From contig BSBM01000711.1 of the NCBI GenBank assembly GCA_027924585.1, forward strand, positions 9,497,001 through 9,561,000: a DNA stretch of 64,000 nt, given 5' to 3'. Below, piece after piece: positions 45,853 through 56,129 of the stretch. The stretch's first letter is position 1. Each line of letters begins with the position of its first letter. A model generated the notes under the pieces. That model had not been told where the DNA came from and ran no database searches. It saw only the letters and a list, made by a program, of their open reading frames with translations. The stretch is from Larix kaempferi. Taxonomy: Eukaryota > Streptophyta > Pinopsida > Pinales > Pinaceae. A program made the translations under genes and the position numbers.

Positions 45853-46009
45853 TGAGGATCATTATCACTTTTCATTGTATTTACCGATGTGAGTGAGATT
45901 GAATAAAGACTCCATAGCCCAATGGAAGTTTAGATTGAAGACAGAAGGCACTAGTCTACAAGTTCTTGAAGCCTCGCAGGGAGGACTTCATCCCGCAGTT
46001 GGAGCTAGA
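45853..46009 (+). other. 3' untranslated region; no polypurine tract next to the LTR
   Basis: The 157 bases between integrase and the 3' LTR end in CAGTTGGAGCTAGA, which is not a purine run. The nearest purine-rich stretches are GCAGGGAGGA (about 45976) and GAAGACAGAAGG (about 45937). Confidence 0.6.
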
Positions 46010-46343
46010 TGTTAAGTCAGTAAATTCTTCTCCATTTTTTGATTTATTTTCTCCAGTTTTGGTTTGTTTTTCAATCTACCTTAGTTAAATTTTTGGTTTT
46101 AAGTTTTAGTTTTAGTCTCCTTAGAAACTCTGTGGGTGATTGAATAAGTTTTGAGCCCATTCTTTTTAGATTTTATTTGATTTTGGTGATCTTTTATATT
46201 TTAAAGGGGTTTAAAGAAATTCATATTTTCAAAGGTTGATTCATTAATGTGTTTAGAGAGCAGATAAACTTATTTCTTAAATCAAGTAACTGTTAGAACC
46301 TCCGACAAATTAGCAGAAAGTTGAAAAACTGCTAAATTTTGGC

Positions 46344-46673
46344 ATGGTAGCTATTCTTGTAGCGCTAGACAAAATTTTAACAAAGGGCACACTACCGGAA
46401 TATCGCGGCCTGTGTTTTTTCAATTTTCGAACTGATTTCAATCATGATGCAGTATGGGAGTGTCTAATCGCCTTGTTTGAGTGTTTTAACACGTGTTTGC
46501 TGCAGTTTAAGCATGATTTTAGTTGGTTATTAGTCACGAAGCAGAACAAGCTCATCATTGCATGGTATGCGGAATCACTTGCACAAAAAATCAGCAAATC
46601 CCGGTCTAAGCTGTCAAATTTCTCTTGCTACATGCATTATTATAGGAGAGGAGTGTTCGTGAAGGAGAGTTAA
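46344..46673 (+). pseudogene. Unrecognised LTR open frame, 3' LTR copy
   Basis: Homologue of 36000-36506, beginning with ATG 46344. It stops early at TAA 46671-46673, where the 5' copy has a Glu codon, and a 4-nt deletion lies further downstream at about 46811. The frame is maintained between the two LTRs across a segment with several substitutions around 46370-46400. Confidence 0.35.
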
Positions 46674-47518
46674 TTGCTAAAAAGATGGATTGTGTTGCTG
46701 TGGAGAGAAGACAAGTGTGTTTTAACGCCAGCGAGAATTAGGGCTTCCGAATTCATTTACCAGCAGTCAAAGAAACGATATGAAGACACCTATTCTCATA
46801 AGAGGAGACCATACCCCAAAATGAAGCTGTAAGCCACGACAGATGAGTAATTGACAGGTATTCCGATACAAACCCTTATAGCTGGAAAATTTGGGTCTTT
46901 TTCGCTGCACGATTATCTGGAGAAATTGGTTGCTGGAGATGATAGAATAGATCATAAAATAAACATTTCACCACATAAATAGCTATCTGAAGATAGTATG
47001 AGGAATGTGCATGAACAGAGCAGCAAAATAATCTTAAACTTAAAGTATTCAGCCTGGGAAATTTTAATGACAGTTTGAACGAAGATTGTTTATCATTTGC
47101 TCTCCTCTACGTTCAAAACTCTGGTAGTGATGCATATTGGTTATAATGAACTAATTGAATGGGTTTTTCTCATGACCTAATGCTATTAAAAATTAGAATA
47201 TATAGGAAATAGCATTGAGAGGACTCGCAGATTTATCTGTTATGCTCATTTCTTACACAGAAGGTGTTTTGTTGGTTTATTTAAATGGTTTAAACATTGT
47301 TGAAAATTGTTATGACTCGTGAAGTCACTTGCTTGGAGAACATATCAACTTTCTTATACAGACTTAGTTGTATGGTTGAGAGAAGAGAACGTTGAACTTG
47401 AAGGTCTGTCCAAGAGTGTGTAGAAAATTTCAAAGGAGCCCAAAGCATAAGAAACTAGCTTACAAATTTTTTTTTGAAACCTAAAGTCAGACTGTTCCTG
47501 TTTACTGAAAAGAAGAAT

Positions 47519-49393
47519 ATGGAGAAAAGTGGCAAAAGTGGTAAGGTCAACAGGGCTGAGCCCACAAACCTAACCTGGATTCAGAACCTTCCTGACTGTG
47601 CAGAACTTTTTCAGCAGGCAGGTTGGTTAAAGTTTTTCAAAAAGATCAGTGGCTTCAATACTTAGGTCTCCTGCAAGTTTGCTAAGGGACTTAAAAATGA
47701 TATGATTATGATGGATACTTTGAAATTCAAGCTATCTGTGGAATTAATAGCAGAAGCTACTGAGATTAGCAATGAGGGTGAGCACTGGTTCAAAAAATCA
47801 CCTTTCGAGTTTGAACCCCAAAGGTACTTATTGCCTAATGTGACTCCTGACTGGAATAAGGGTATCTTCATTCAAAATTTCAGGAAGAAGTGGATTGATC
47901 CCATAAGAATACTTCAAAGTTATGTGACCTGTGAAGGAAGATATTCATTGGTATTTAAATATCATCTCAAGTTCCTTCAACATATGGCAGGAGTTTCTAA
48001 GCTGAATCTACCCTTCTTTTTCTTTAAAAGCCTGCAGAAAATGTCAAGCAAGATAAAGCAACATGATGATCACACTTCTCAGTCACTTTTTCACCATGGT
48101 CTCATTAAAATGATCATCACTACAGTGTTGCAACATGAGGGAAGGACTTGGGATTTCTTTTTGTTCTGGTCAGGTGTTCATCCTAAAAGAGAAGACCAAC
48201 AACCAAAGAGACAGACTGACAAGGGGAAGGTAATGATGAAAAAGTTAGGCCACTCAGTCAAAGCTACAAGTAAACATGATATTAAAGCTAAGAAGGTGAC
48301 AAAACAGGTAGTAGAAGAGAGACAGGATGACAGTCAGCTCCAAGTAATTCCAGATTACACTAAAAACAAGTTCACACTATTTGAAGACAAAAAGGAACTG
48401 CTTGAAAAGAATCCATCACATGTAGCAGATCCTCAGGAGGAAAGAAAAATTGACATTAAAATGGTTCCTGTAGCTAAAGAAGAGATCCACATTCATCCAA
48501 GAAGCCCCATCACAATCCTTTCGGATGATGAAGGATACATGTTAGAAGAAGAACAGCCTGTTTCTGAGATTAAGGTCAAAACTGAAATTGAAGAAGCTCA
48601 AGTTTTAGATGGAAAAACCATGAGGCCTAACAAGAAAATGAATAAGCTGGAAGTAGTGGAATTAGCTTCTGTTCAGTACCAAGGGAACGAACTGAAGATG
48701 ACGGGGGAGGCAGCTACATTCTGGAGACCTAAAACTAGGTCAAAAAATAAGCTGAGGTTAAACATGAAAAAGTTGTTAAACCCTAAATTGAACTCAGATA
48801 AGGTGACTATCTTAGATGAAGAATCCATGGAGGATGACAAATCAAAGATAGATAAATTGCAGCCATGTAAAAAAGAGGAGATTAATTCAATGAAAGCAGC
48901 AGATGAAGAAAACCCAAAGCTCATCATTGAAGACACTTCTGAGAAACTGTTGACAGAAGAAGCAGAAATCTTTAAGAAGTTTGATATTCCTTGGAAACCT
49001 AATGAAGAGCAGGATTCTGCAATAGAGAAAATGGCTAATTCTGACAGGGAAAATTTACAGAAGACTGTCAAACAATATAAGCACCAAATGAATTATATGC
49101 AGGAGGTCAACGATGGTTTGATGATGGCCAATAGAAGATTAAGAGAAGATCTCCAGGATGTTCATGACAATTTTTAGGTATTAGTGGTTGATGCAAAGGA
49201 TGTACTTAGAAGGAAAAGGGCTTCTGACAGGCACTGTTCAGAGCTGGAAAAGACAGTTGAAACTTTACAACAGGAAAATGAACACCTTCAGAAAAAGATA
49301 GCTGATCTGGAGAAGAAGCATAAAAGAATAAAGAAAAGGTCCTCAATTCCCGATGGTATATCTCTTCTTGTGGAGGCAGCGAAGGAGATATGA
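47519..49393 (+). pseudogene. LTR-encoded protein, 3' LTR copy (unknown function)
   Basis: A 1,875-nt frame (624 residues plus stop) from ATG 47519 to TGA 49391-49393, with no frameshift. Only two in-frame stops interrupt it, TAG 47663-47665 and TAG 49175-49177. Both positions are sense codons (Arg and Gln) in the 5' LTR copy. Residues 62-552 form one uninterrupted stretch (47702-49177). Features: globular N-terminal domain, acidic/basic disordered centre with 'SPITILSDDEGYMLEEEQ', and a C-terminal coiled coil. The two LTR copies were identical at insertion and damaged independently, so the source element probably carried an intact gene. Confidence 0.65.
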
Positions 49394-50061
49394 GGCAGTT
49401 ATTAGTTAGGGGTTATTTAAGACAAACATTTTGTTTTAGTTAAAGAATTTGCTATTTTTAGCAGACTTGTAAATTTGTAAAAATGTAAATTTTACTTTAT
49501 CTAACCTAGTGATTCGATGGAGAGTTAGGAGGAAAGACCTAACTATTTTTGGGAAGAAAACTATTTAGAAAAGGAAGAAAAACATTGTGGGGGTTCTGAT
49601 TTTTTGGGAGCATCAGGAGGTCTGCTAGCTGCTTGTACTTTCAGACTTATTCAAAGATAGGTATTGTAACTCTTATATGCATTTACTGATGAAACTATGA
49701 ATATATGACTCTTTCCCCTTCATTTGATCTGTGTTGGCTTCATGTTTGAACTTATTTAGTTTCATGAATGAAAAATTCATTGCTGGTTGATGTGTATTTT
49801 CTAGTAGTGCTTGTCCTTTATGTGTGAACTTCAGTACAGTCTTTTGTTGGATTTTTGTGATATATATGCATCTTTATCGATATATGTGTATGATTTAGTT
49901 GTTGCTTATCTGCTGAATGTATTCCTTGTATGCTCTTGAAGTTTATGACCAAAAACATATAAAACAAAACCCTAAACCCTAGTTTGATTTGAGTTTTACT
50001 CTTGAGATTGTGTTGGCTTGTTACCCTAGCCTTAGTAACAATTGCTGGCACAAACACATTC

Positions 50062-50083
50062 CAAAGTTACATATACATCAATA
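50062..50083 (-). repeat. 5' LTR of copia C, remaining end
   Basis: The bases 'caaagttacatatacatca' plus ATA complete the LTR interrupted at 35665. Confidence 0.85.
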
Positions 50084-51240
50084 GTTGCTGTCAAATACAT
50101 CAAGCTACCTACTAATATTTTGAACAAACTTGTATCTACCTTTGTGTGGCCCCCGTCTTCTTTGCTCAATTTCAATCCCATTGGCACAGGTGTAGATGTT
50201 GGCTTGAAATTCAACATGTTGAACCTCTTCAAACAATCATTTGCATATTTTGTTTGACAAATGAAAATTCCATCATCAACTTACTTCTATCCCTAAAAAT
50301 ATTTCATTAATCCCAACTCTATCATGTCAAATTCTTTTTTCATCGTTGATTTAAACAACTTAATGGAAAATTTCACTATAAATATCAGATCATTAACATA
50401 TATACATACAATTAAGACCTTACCTTGATTATTAACCTTGATGTAAAGGGTTGGTTCACTACTGCATTTGTTAAAACCATGGTTCAAGAAGTCTGAATCA
50501 ATGCAACATTACCAAGCTGTTGGAGCTTGTTTAAGACCATACAAATCCTTTTTCAATCTATAAAATTTATGTTCATGACCCAATATCTGATAACCTGGCG
50601 ATTGCTACACATATACTTCTTCCTATAAAATCCCATTCAAAAATGTTGATTTGACATCCATCTGATAAACTTTCCATTTATGATGCCCTTCTATTGCTAA
50701 CACTAATCTCACTAAATATAATCTAGCTACTGGAGCAAAAGTCTCATTGTAATCAATCCTGGGTTATTGTGAAAAACCCTTTGCAACTAGCCTTGATTTA
50801 TGCTTCACAATATTTCCATTAGCATTAAATTTTGTCTTATAGACCCATTTTACACCTATTGCATCTTTTCGTTCTAGAAGATTCACTAATTGCCAAGTTT
50901 GATTTTTCTCTATTGCTTTAATTTTTTCATCCATGGCATTTTTCCAACTTTCATACTTAATTGCTTTTTCAAAACATATTGGGATCAACAACAAAAAATA
51001 ATGCAAAATAAAAATTAAATCATCATCATCATTACCTTGATTTACATCATATATTTCACTGAGACTTCCTATCTTCATTGAAGTGCCATTTGACCTTGAA
51101 CTATCACTTGGGTCATATCTAGGTGTTGATTGAGATCTTGAAGTAGATTGAGGTGTTGATGTTATACTAGAACTATTGTTGAATGAATATTTTATGGGAG
51201 CATGATCTTCACTGAAATATTTCATCTCAATTTGCTACTA
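50084..51240 (-). pseudogene. Copia RT (element D)
   Basis: The minus strand encodes, from the right, 'YESWKNAMDEKIKAIEKNQT', 'DAIGVKWVYKTKFNANGNIV', 'HKSRLVAKGFSQ', then 'LIVCIYVNDLIFI' and 'NMLNFKPTSTPVPMGLKLS'. These are the RT blocks of a plant copia polyprotein. The catalytic YVDD reads YVND and several stops occur. It is separated from its RNase H (25640-26263) by the whole of element C. Confidence 0.8.
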
Positions 51241-51650
51241 CTAATGTAGATTTTCACTCCAAATCCATTCTTCATCTTCAATAAACTTGAACTTGACATC
51301 TTTTCTGATTATAGTCCTTTTTCTGATGGGATTATGGACCTTGTATGGTTTTGATTGCTCACTATATCCCACAAAATTACATCTGTCTCCTTTATTATCT
51401 AACTTCCTCCTATTTTCATTAGAAACATGCACATATGCAATGCACCCAAAGACTCTCAAATGAGAAACATTATCTTTTTTATTACTCCATGCTTCTTGTG
51501 GTACTTTATCATTCACACTCTTTGTGGGGGAATGATTCAAAATGTATACTACACAATCTATACCTTCAACCCAATACTCATTTGGTAGATGTTTATCCTT
51601 TATCATGGTTCTTTTCATTTCCATGATTGATCTATTTTTTCTTTAATTAC
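51241..51650 (-). pseudogene. Copia integrase C-terminal part (element D), truncated
   Basis: The frame reads 'MEMKRTMIKDKHLPNEYWVE', 'YILNHSPTKSVNDKVPQEAW', 'HLRVFGCIAYVHVSNENRRK' and 'FVGYSEQSKPYKVHNPI', the conserved C-terminal integrase region of copia. The frame extends to about 51648 ('KNRSIMEMK') and then ends abruptly. The integrase core, protease and gag of D are missing from the window. Confidence 0.75.
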
Positions 51651-52072
51651 TTTTCTCAAATTGCATGTAGTTTCTATTTTTCAGTTACTTTTATTGTAAA
51701 AGTGCATCTCCCTTAAATTATAAAAGTGAGTCACTTAAAATCTTTTAGTTTTTTGCATGCAATATTTAAAGTAATAATATTGTAAAAGTGAAACTCCACT
51801 TATTTTACAAAAGTGGTTCACATAAAGCAACATTATTGTAAAGTGAGTTTAAAAGGTAAATATTTGGAAGAGGGGGGGCATTTTTTATCAGTTGGGTCAA
51901 TCATTTTCCTACCTTGTATCTTTTGGGGTCACATACAACCATTTTTTCAATCAAGCATAACTTCCTCATCCAGAGTCATTTTTCAGTGCTATTTTTTTTT
52001 AAACAGTCTAGTTTTTCGAGATCTTTGCATCCATACCATTGGTTTATTTTTTTACAGCCTTAATTTTACAAT
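51651..52072. other. Junction between copia D and copia F; short 'ttgtaaaagtg' repeats
   Basis: AT-rich. The motif 'ttgtaaaagtg' or close variants occurs at about 51697, 51780 and 51835, and as 'tttacaaaagtgg' at about 51803. No LTR or PBS of F was recognised. Confidence 0.4.
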
Positions 52073-53029
52073 ATGGATTCCCTATGTGATATTCTACTTA
52101 CTAGTTCTAACTATTTCTCATTGAAATCTCATATGGATGATGTCCTACGAAGTAGGGGACTTTACCGAATTACCTCCAGGAAAGAAAAAGAGCCAACTGA
52201 TGCTGATAAGAAAATAAAATGGGCTAATAAATGTGATGAATCCCATGGATTGATTGGGATGTAAATATTTATTGATTTATGATTTCACATATCTAGAATT
52301 GATGAACTAGAGCAAGCTTGGGAAAAATTGGAATTTTTGTTTGATAAACACAATGAGGATCGAGGTCACCAGCTATAAAATGAGTTGATTTACTTAAATC
52401 CAACTGATTTTTTGTGCATTCAAGATTATCCATCTAAGTAAAAATCTCTTAGACTCTTATGTGTAGAATGAAAAATTAAAAGAGAAGACAAGCAATGCAT
52501 TTATCCTATTATTTTCAAACTTGGACCTGCATATTCTATTCTTGTATCTACATTTTACTCCATGAAAGAATCCTTGGATCCAACTAGCTATAAAGAGCCT
52601 ACTCTTGAATCCTTTTGTGATTCTTTGATTAGAGAGTAGGATAAGATCATACATCTTGGAATGATTAGAAATGGAGATACATCTGAAAAATCCTTGCTAG
52701 AACAATAGAAAGAGAAGTCCAAGCATCCCAAGAAGCAAAATATTCACAATAATCAAACAAAAAAGGGTCCGAAACCCTCTTAGCTAGCATATTATTCAAA
52801 AAATGACAAAGGAAACAAATCGAAAGGTAAGAAGATTGAGTGTCATTGCAAATTTTGAGGGAAATATAATCATGATCAATCTAAATGTTTCAAGAAGATG
52901 GAAGCCTTGGAAGCAGGAATGAAGGAGCACCACATCAACCTTGATTCGTCCTCAGAATCTTCAACTCACGGACATGCACTTTGTGCTTCAGTTTTTTTCT
53001 AAAATGCATCTTCTTCTTCTACTTCGAAT
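52073..53029 (+). pseudogene. Copia gag (element F)
   Basis: Begins with ATG 52073, 'MDSLCDILLTSSNYFSLKSH', typical of a copia gag N-terminus, then breaks into several frames. A zinc knuckle is visible near 52840-52890, 'CHCKF-stop-GKYNHDQSKC'. A Ser-rich linker leads into the protease. Several in-frame stops and shifts show it is inactive. Confidence 0.6.
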
Positions 53030-53517
53030 GAGTGGTTCATTGATTCTGGAGCATCTTATAATATTGATAAGGATAAAGCCATGTTTTCTACTATGCATGA
53101 AAGTAACACCAAAAAAATATTTTTTGGTGATGATAGATTTCTTAGTGTTGTAGAATCTAGAATAGTTCCAGTAGATAATAGACATTTTAGTGATGTACTA
53201 TATGTTCCAAGAATTTCCTGCAATTTGTTGTCAATCTATCAAATCACTCATTCTAGTGAAGGTAAAATTGTAAGGCTTACACCTCACCAAGTTGTAATCA
53301 AGGATTTTAAATATCCTAAGCATGTCCTAGCCACTGGAATTGTTGATGATATTATCAGGTTGTACAAGTTTAACAACTTTTGGACATCACCTTTTCCCTT
53401 ACTTTTTGTTGCTCATAGTGATGACTTGAGCAAACTTTGGTATGAGGTCACTTAAATTATCGCTCATTGCAACAACTATGTAAATAAAATATGGTGATAA
53501 GCATTCCGATGGTATCT
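53030..53517 (+). pseudogene. Copia protease and pre-integrase (element F), first part
   Basis: Contains 'EWFIDSGASYNI' (aspartic protease triad), 'DVLYVPRISCNLLSIYQI' and the GAG-pre-integrase end around 'LWYEVT' to 53500. The frame is cut at 53517/58444 by element G; the pre-integrase Cys motif lies on the other side. Confidence 0.75.
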
Positions 53518-53936
53518 TGTGAAGAACCTGCAATAATTAATTACTGAAAACACATGAGATAGCAGAAATAACAAAACTCATAATCGCTTTATTGATCGCA
53601 TGCCACTTCGAGGGGGCAACCTCCTTTGACCAAGCTCAATACAAATAACTTCATGGTTCCTTCATTGGTCTCAATACAAACTTATATACTAATTCTAAGC
53701 GCCAATACCATGTGTTAATACAAACCATGGGTCAATACCATGTGTTAATACAAACCATGGGCCAATACAAACTATGGATCAATAATTACTACGGGACGAC
53801 TTACAAAGCATATGCGTCCAACAACAATAATACAAACTATGGATCAACAAATACTACGAGACGACTTACAGATCATATGCATCCAACAACAATATACCAA
53901 CAAAGTAAATAGAAGGGTTGACATGGGTTCCTAACA
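53518..53936 (-). repeat. 3' LTR of element G
   Basis: Plus-strand TGTGAAGAAC...CCTAACA. It contains a 30-bp tandem duplication (53703-53762, 'caataccatgtgttaataca' units) absent from the other LTR, which explains its greater length. A TATATAAGT box is on the minus strand near 53684-53692. The polypurine tract CTAAGGGAGAGGGGA precedes it on the minus strand (53937-53951). Confidence 0.88.
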
Positions 53937-53951
53937 TCCCCTCTCCCTTAG

Positions 53952-54360
53952 AAAAAGCTTTGTCCTCAAAGCTTTAGATGTGGAAATTGATGCAGAATCT
54001 GAAGGAGTGGTTTCCCTGTAGCATCCTTGGGTTGCATTTCGGGCCACTGACGCCTTTTGAGTTTCAGGAGGATTACTTGGAAGGTTGTAGACGAAGAAGA
54101 ACCATATCAAATGTGTGAAAAGTGAGCTCTAAATAGTGCTAATTGTCTTATTGTTTTAGTCGAATTCTTGCCATGTGAAGATTGTCCTGCAGAACGAGAA
54201 GAATCAGATCGTGATTTCGAAGAACCGAGTCAATTTTCTGAACTAGGGAGCTGCCGAGGGTGTATGGAAGATGAACTGGTGGTGCCTGTCCATAGACTAC
54301 TTCATATGGTTTCCTTTTAGACATGGCATTGTACCACTGGAGCGCTTCTAGGAAATCCAT
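53952..54360 (-). pseudogene. Integrase C-terminal region of element G, core deleted
   Basis: The minus strand reads 'WTTISMDFLEALQWYNAMSK' and continues 'RKPYEVVYGQAPPVHLPY'. In gypsy integrase, 'W-x-x-ISMDFI-x-x-L' opens the catalytic core and 'WYN-x...-PYE-x-VYGQ-x-PP' closes it. Here they are joined directly, so about 120 residues including the D,D-35-E triad are missing. The rest to the polypurine tract is the decayed C-terminus. Confidence 0.75.
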
Positions 54361-54471
54361 AGAAATAGTTGTCCAAATCTATGTAGGGATGGGAAAGGGT
54401 TCGAGCAGTCCCGAAATGAGTGTCGTTTCACCCTTGTTGACCTAGAAAGTATCACACTCAACCACCATCTA

Positions 54472-54876
54472 TTAAATTGTCATTTTCAGTCCCTGCCAAA
54501 AGAAGTTACACTGTTCTTGGTCATACATTTTGAACAACCCAGTGTGCCCTGCCGATGAAGAAGCATGGAGTTCATAGAAGAGATAGCCCTGTTGAATAGA
54601 TTGCAACCAATTTGGAACAAGCATAGAAATAGCTATAAGAGAAACTGGGTCATCAAATGTGCGAGAAGGAGCATATGCCACCATATTGTCCTTACCCTTC
54701 TTGTAAGTGATCGCATAGTCATAACCAATGAGTGGGATAACCCATTTCAGGTGTGCAGGGGAGGAGACTCGTTGTTCCAGGAAATTTTCCAGACTCTGGA
54801 GATCAGTCTGGATGCAGAAATAATTCCCTAATAGGGATTGTTGCCACTTCGGTACTACATGCAAAATAGCCATCAT
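54472..54876 (-). pseudogene. RNase H C-terminus and integrase zinc region of element G
   Basis: The 134-codon frame contains 'MMAILHVVPKWQQSLLGNYF', 'CIQTDLQSLENFLEQRVSS' (RNase H, catalytic Asp in 'TDLQSL'), 'YDYAITYKKGKDNMVAYAPS' and 'SSSAGHTGLFKMYDQEQCNF' (zinc-binding His region of integrase). It begins immediately after a deleted RT. Confidence 0.8.
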
Positions 54877-54882
54877 TTCTTG

Positions 54883-55506
54883 CTAAGATGTAGATACAGG
54901 TAAATGCTTACCGAAAAGGTCTCTTGAAGGCAGCAAGCCCACTGGTGCAGCAAAGACACCTGCATATCTTTCCAAGGAAGTAGTGGAGACCATTGATGGG
55001 TGCATTTGAATGGAATGGAGCTGAGTGATGACACCATGTGAATTCTTCTTAAGGATCTTTTCCAGGCGATGTGAACTGATGATGCGAAGAGACCCTGGTT
55101 GTAAGCCCGTAAATTTGTGTTGTGTCCCATTGACTGAAAATTGCATGCATAGTTCAACAAAATCCCATAAGATGGGGACAAGTGTGTGTAACCATTGAAC
55201 GCCCAAAACCACATCACATCCACCTAAGGACAACGAAAAAATATATCAGAGCATAGGTTATAATCTTCCAGAGAGATATGCACATTGTGACACTTTCCCT
55301 TGCAAGGTAAGATGCCCCCATTGGTAACCATGACTTCAAAGTTGGAGCAAGGATGGACAGAACAATCAGCCAGTTTGGAGATCCGGAGGTCAATGAAGTT
55401 ATGAGTGCTACCTGAATCAATGAGTATTGTAAGAGGAATCTTCTTGAAGTAACCCCTGACCCGCATTGTTTGGGAGGTGGGGACGTCGGATAAAGCATGG
55501 AGAGAT
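54883..55506 (-). pseudogene. Protease and pre-RT segment of element G
   Basis: The minus strand encodes 'ISLHALSDVPTSQTMRVRGY' (start of protease), the active site 'TILIDSGSTHNFIDL', 'LGGCDVVLGVQWLHTLVPIL' and 'RYAGVFAAPVGLLPSRDLFG'. In related elements 'VF-x-x-P-x-GLPP-SR' lies just before RT. RT should follow but the sequence jumps to the end of RNase H at 54876. A frameshift occurs near 55230. Confidence 0.8.
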
Positions 55507-55511
55507 ATTTC

Positions 55512-56124
55512 TGTTAGAAAAAATAGGATCGCGGAGCAATAACAATAAACAGAAATGCAAATATAATCACACATACACATTTCAAGAGAGACACAGATAT
55601 ATCGTGGTTCACCCAACTTGGGCTACGTCCACACTGAATTTTCCAGTCCTTATTATTATTACCGTCCAGCAAGTCGAAGGGATACAACCTGCAGCACAAC
55701 CGCTACACTTCCTCTTCTCTGTTTTTACAGTCTCTCTCCAGATCTCAAAGATCTTTATAATGCATAAAACCTAATACATCAACCCTAGCCGTATTACAAT
55801 GTATTTCTTTAATAAGGGAAATACAATGGGAAAATACCACGGGATACCCAAAACCATCGGCCCGCAAAACAGCTGGCGAAAACAACCCCAAAAATTTTCT
55901 TCGGGGGCGCTGCTCCTGAACCCCCGCCGGGGGACCACTAGCCCCCGGACCCCCCAGCCAGGGGGGATGGGCCCCCCTGGAACCCCGTGGGGGGGCGATG
56001 CCCCCCCACACCCCCCCGCTGGGGTGAGTGTACAGTCCACCTACACATCATATAGAACTGGGGTACAAACACAGCTGATACAATATCATCTATGAGACTA
56101 GAAGATCTGGCTCCACAACCAACA
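55512..56124 (+). mobile_element. GC-rich copia-type solo LTR (613 bp) in element G
   Basis: Ends are TGTTAGAAAA and ACAACCAACA, with an exact ATTTC duplication (55507-55511 and 56125-56129). Removing it joins 'QDKKPE' to 'ISLHALSDV' in G. The motif 'cgtggttcacccaacttggg' (55603-55622) and 'ctacgtccac' are typical of plant copia LTRs. The right part (55890-56030) is a run of C- and G-rich inverted repeats such as CCCCCGCCGGGGG. Orientation is uncertain. Confidence 0.8.
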
Positions 56125-56129
56125 ATTTC

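Larger units (their letters stand above)
35666..50056 (+). mobile_element. 14.4-kb Tat/Athila-like gypsy retrotransposon with gene-bearing 4-kb LTRs
   Basis: Complete element: LTRs 35666-39715 and 46010-50056 (TGTTAAGTCA...GGCACAAACA), perfect CATTC duplication, exact tRNA-Asp PBS. The internal frame (39661-45852) has the order gag, protease, archaeal-type RNase H, RT, degenerate gypsy RNase H, integrase. There is no chromodomain. tRNA-Asp priming and an extra RNase H place it among the non-chromoviral OTA gypsy elements (Tat/Athila side). The LTRs differ at only about one base in 40 by eye, so it is the youngest full-length element here. Four in-frame stops interrupt the polyprotein. Each LTR also carries its own long reading frame. 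Inserted in the 5' LTR of copia C. Confidence 0.93.
46010..50056 (+). repeat. 3' LTR (4,047 bp) of the 14.4-kb element
   Basis: Nearly identical to 35666-39715, followed by the CATTC duplication (50057-50061). It carries the second copies of both LTR reading frames. Confidence 0.93.
26269..50083 (-). mobile_element. Ty1/copia element C, with two nested insertions
   Basis: LTRs start at 26269 (TGTTAATTTT) and 35077 on the plus strand. The right LTR is interrupted at 35665/50057 by the 14.4-kb gypsy element and ends at 50083. Flanking duplications are GTTGT (26264-26268) and GTTGC (50084-50088), one mismatch. The minus-strand order is 5' LTR, tRNA-iMet PBS, gag, protease, integrase, RT, RNase H, repeat-rich 3' region, polypurine tract, 3' LTR, which is the Ty1/copia order. 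A 2.5-kb solo LTR is inserted in RT. Multiple stops and a catalytic change in integrase make it inactive. It lies inside element D. Confidence 0.9.

Noticed and set aside
55745-56095. Gly/Pro-rich frames on both strands as proteins
   Set aside because: They are by-products of C- and G-rich hairpin sequence within a solo LTR.
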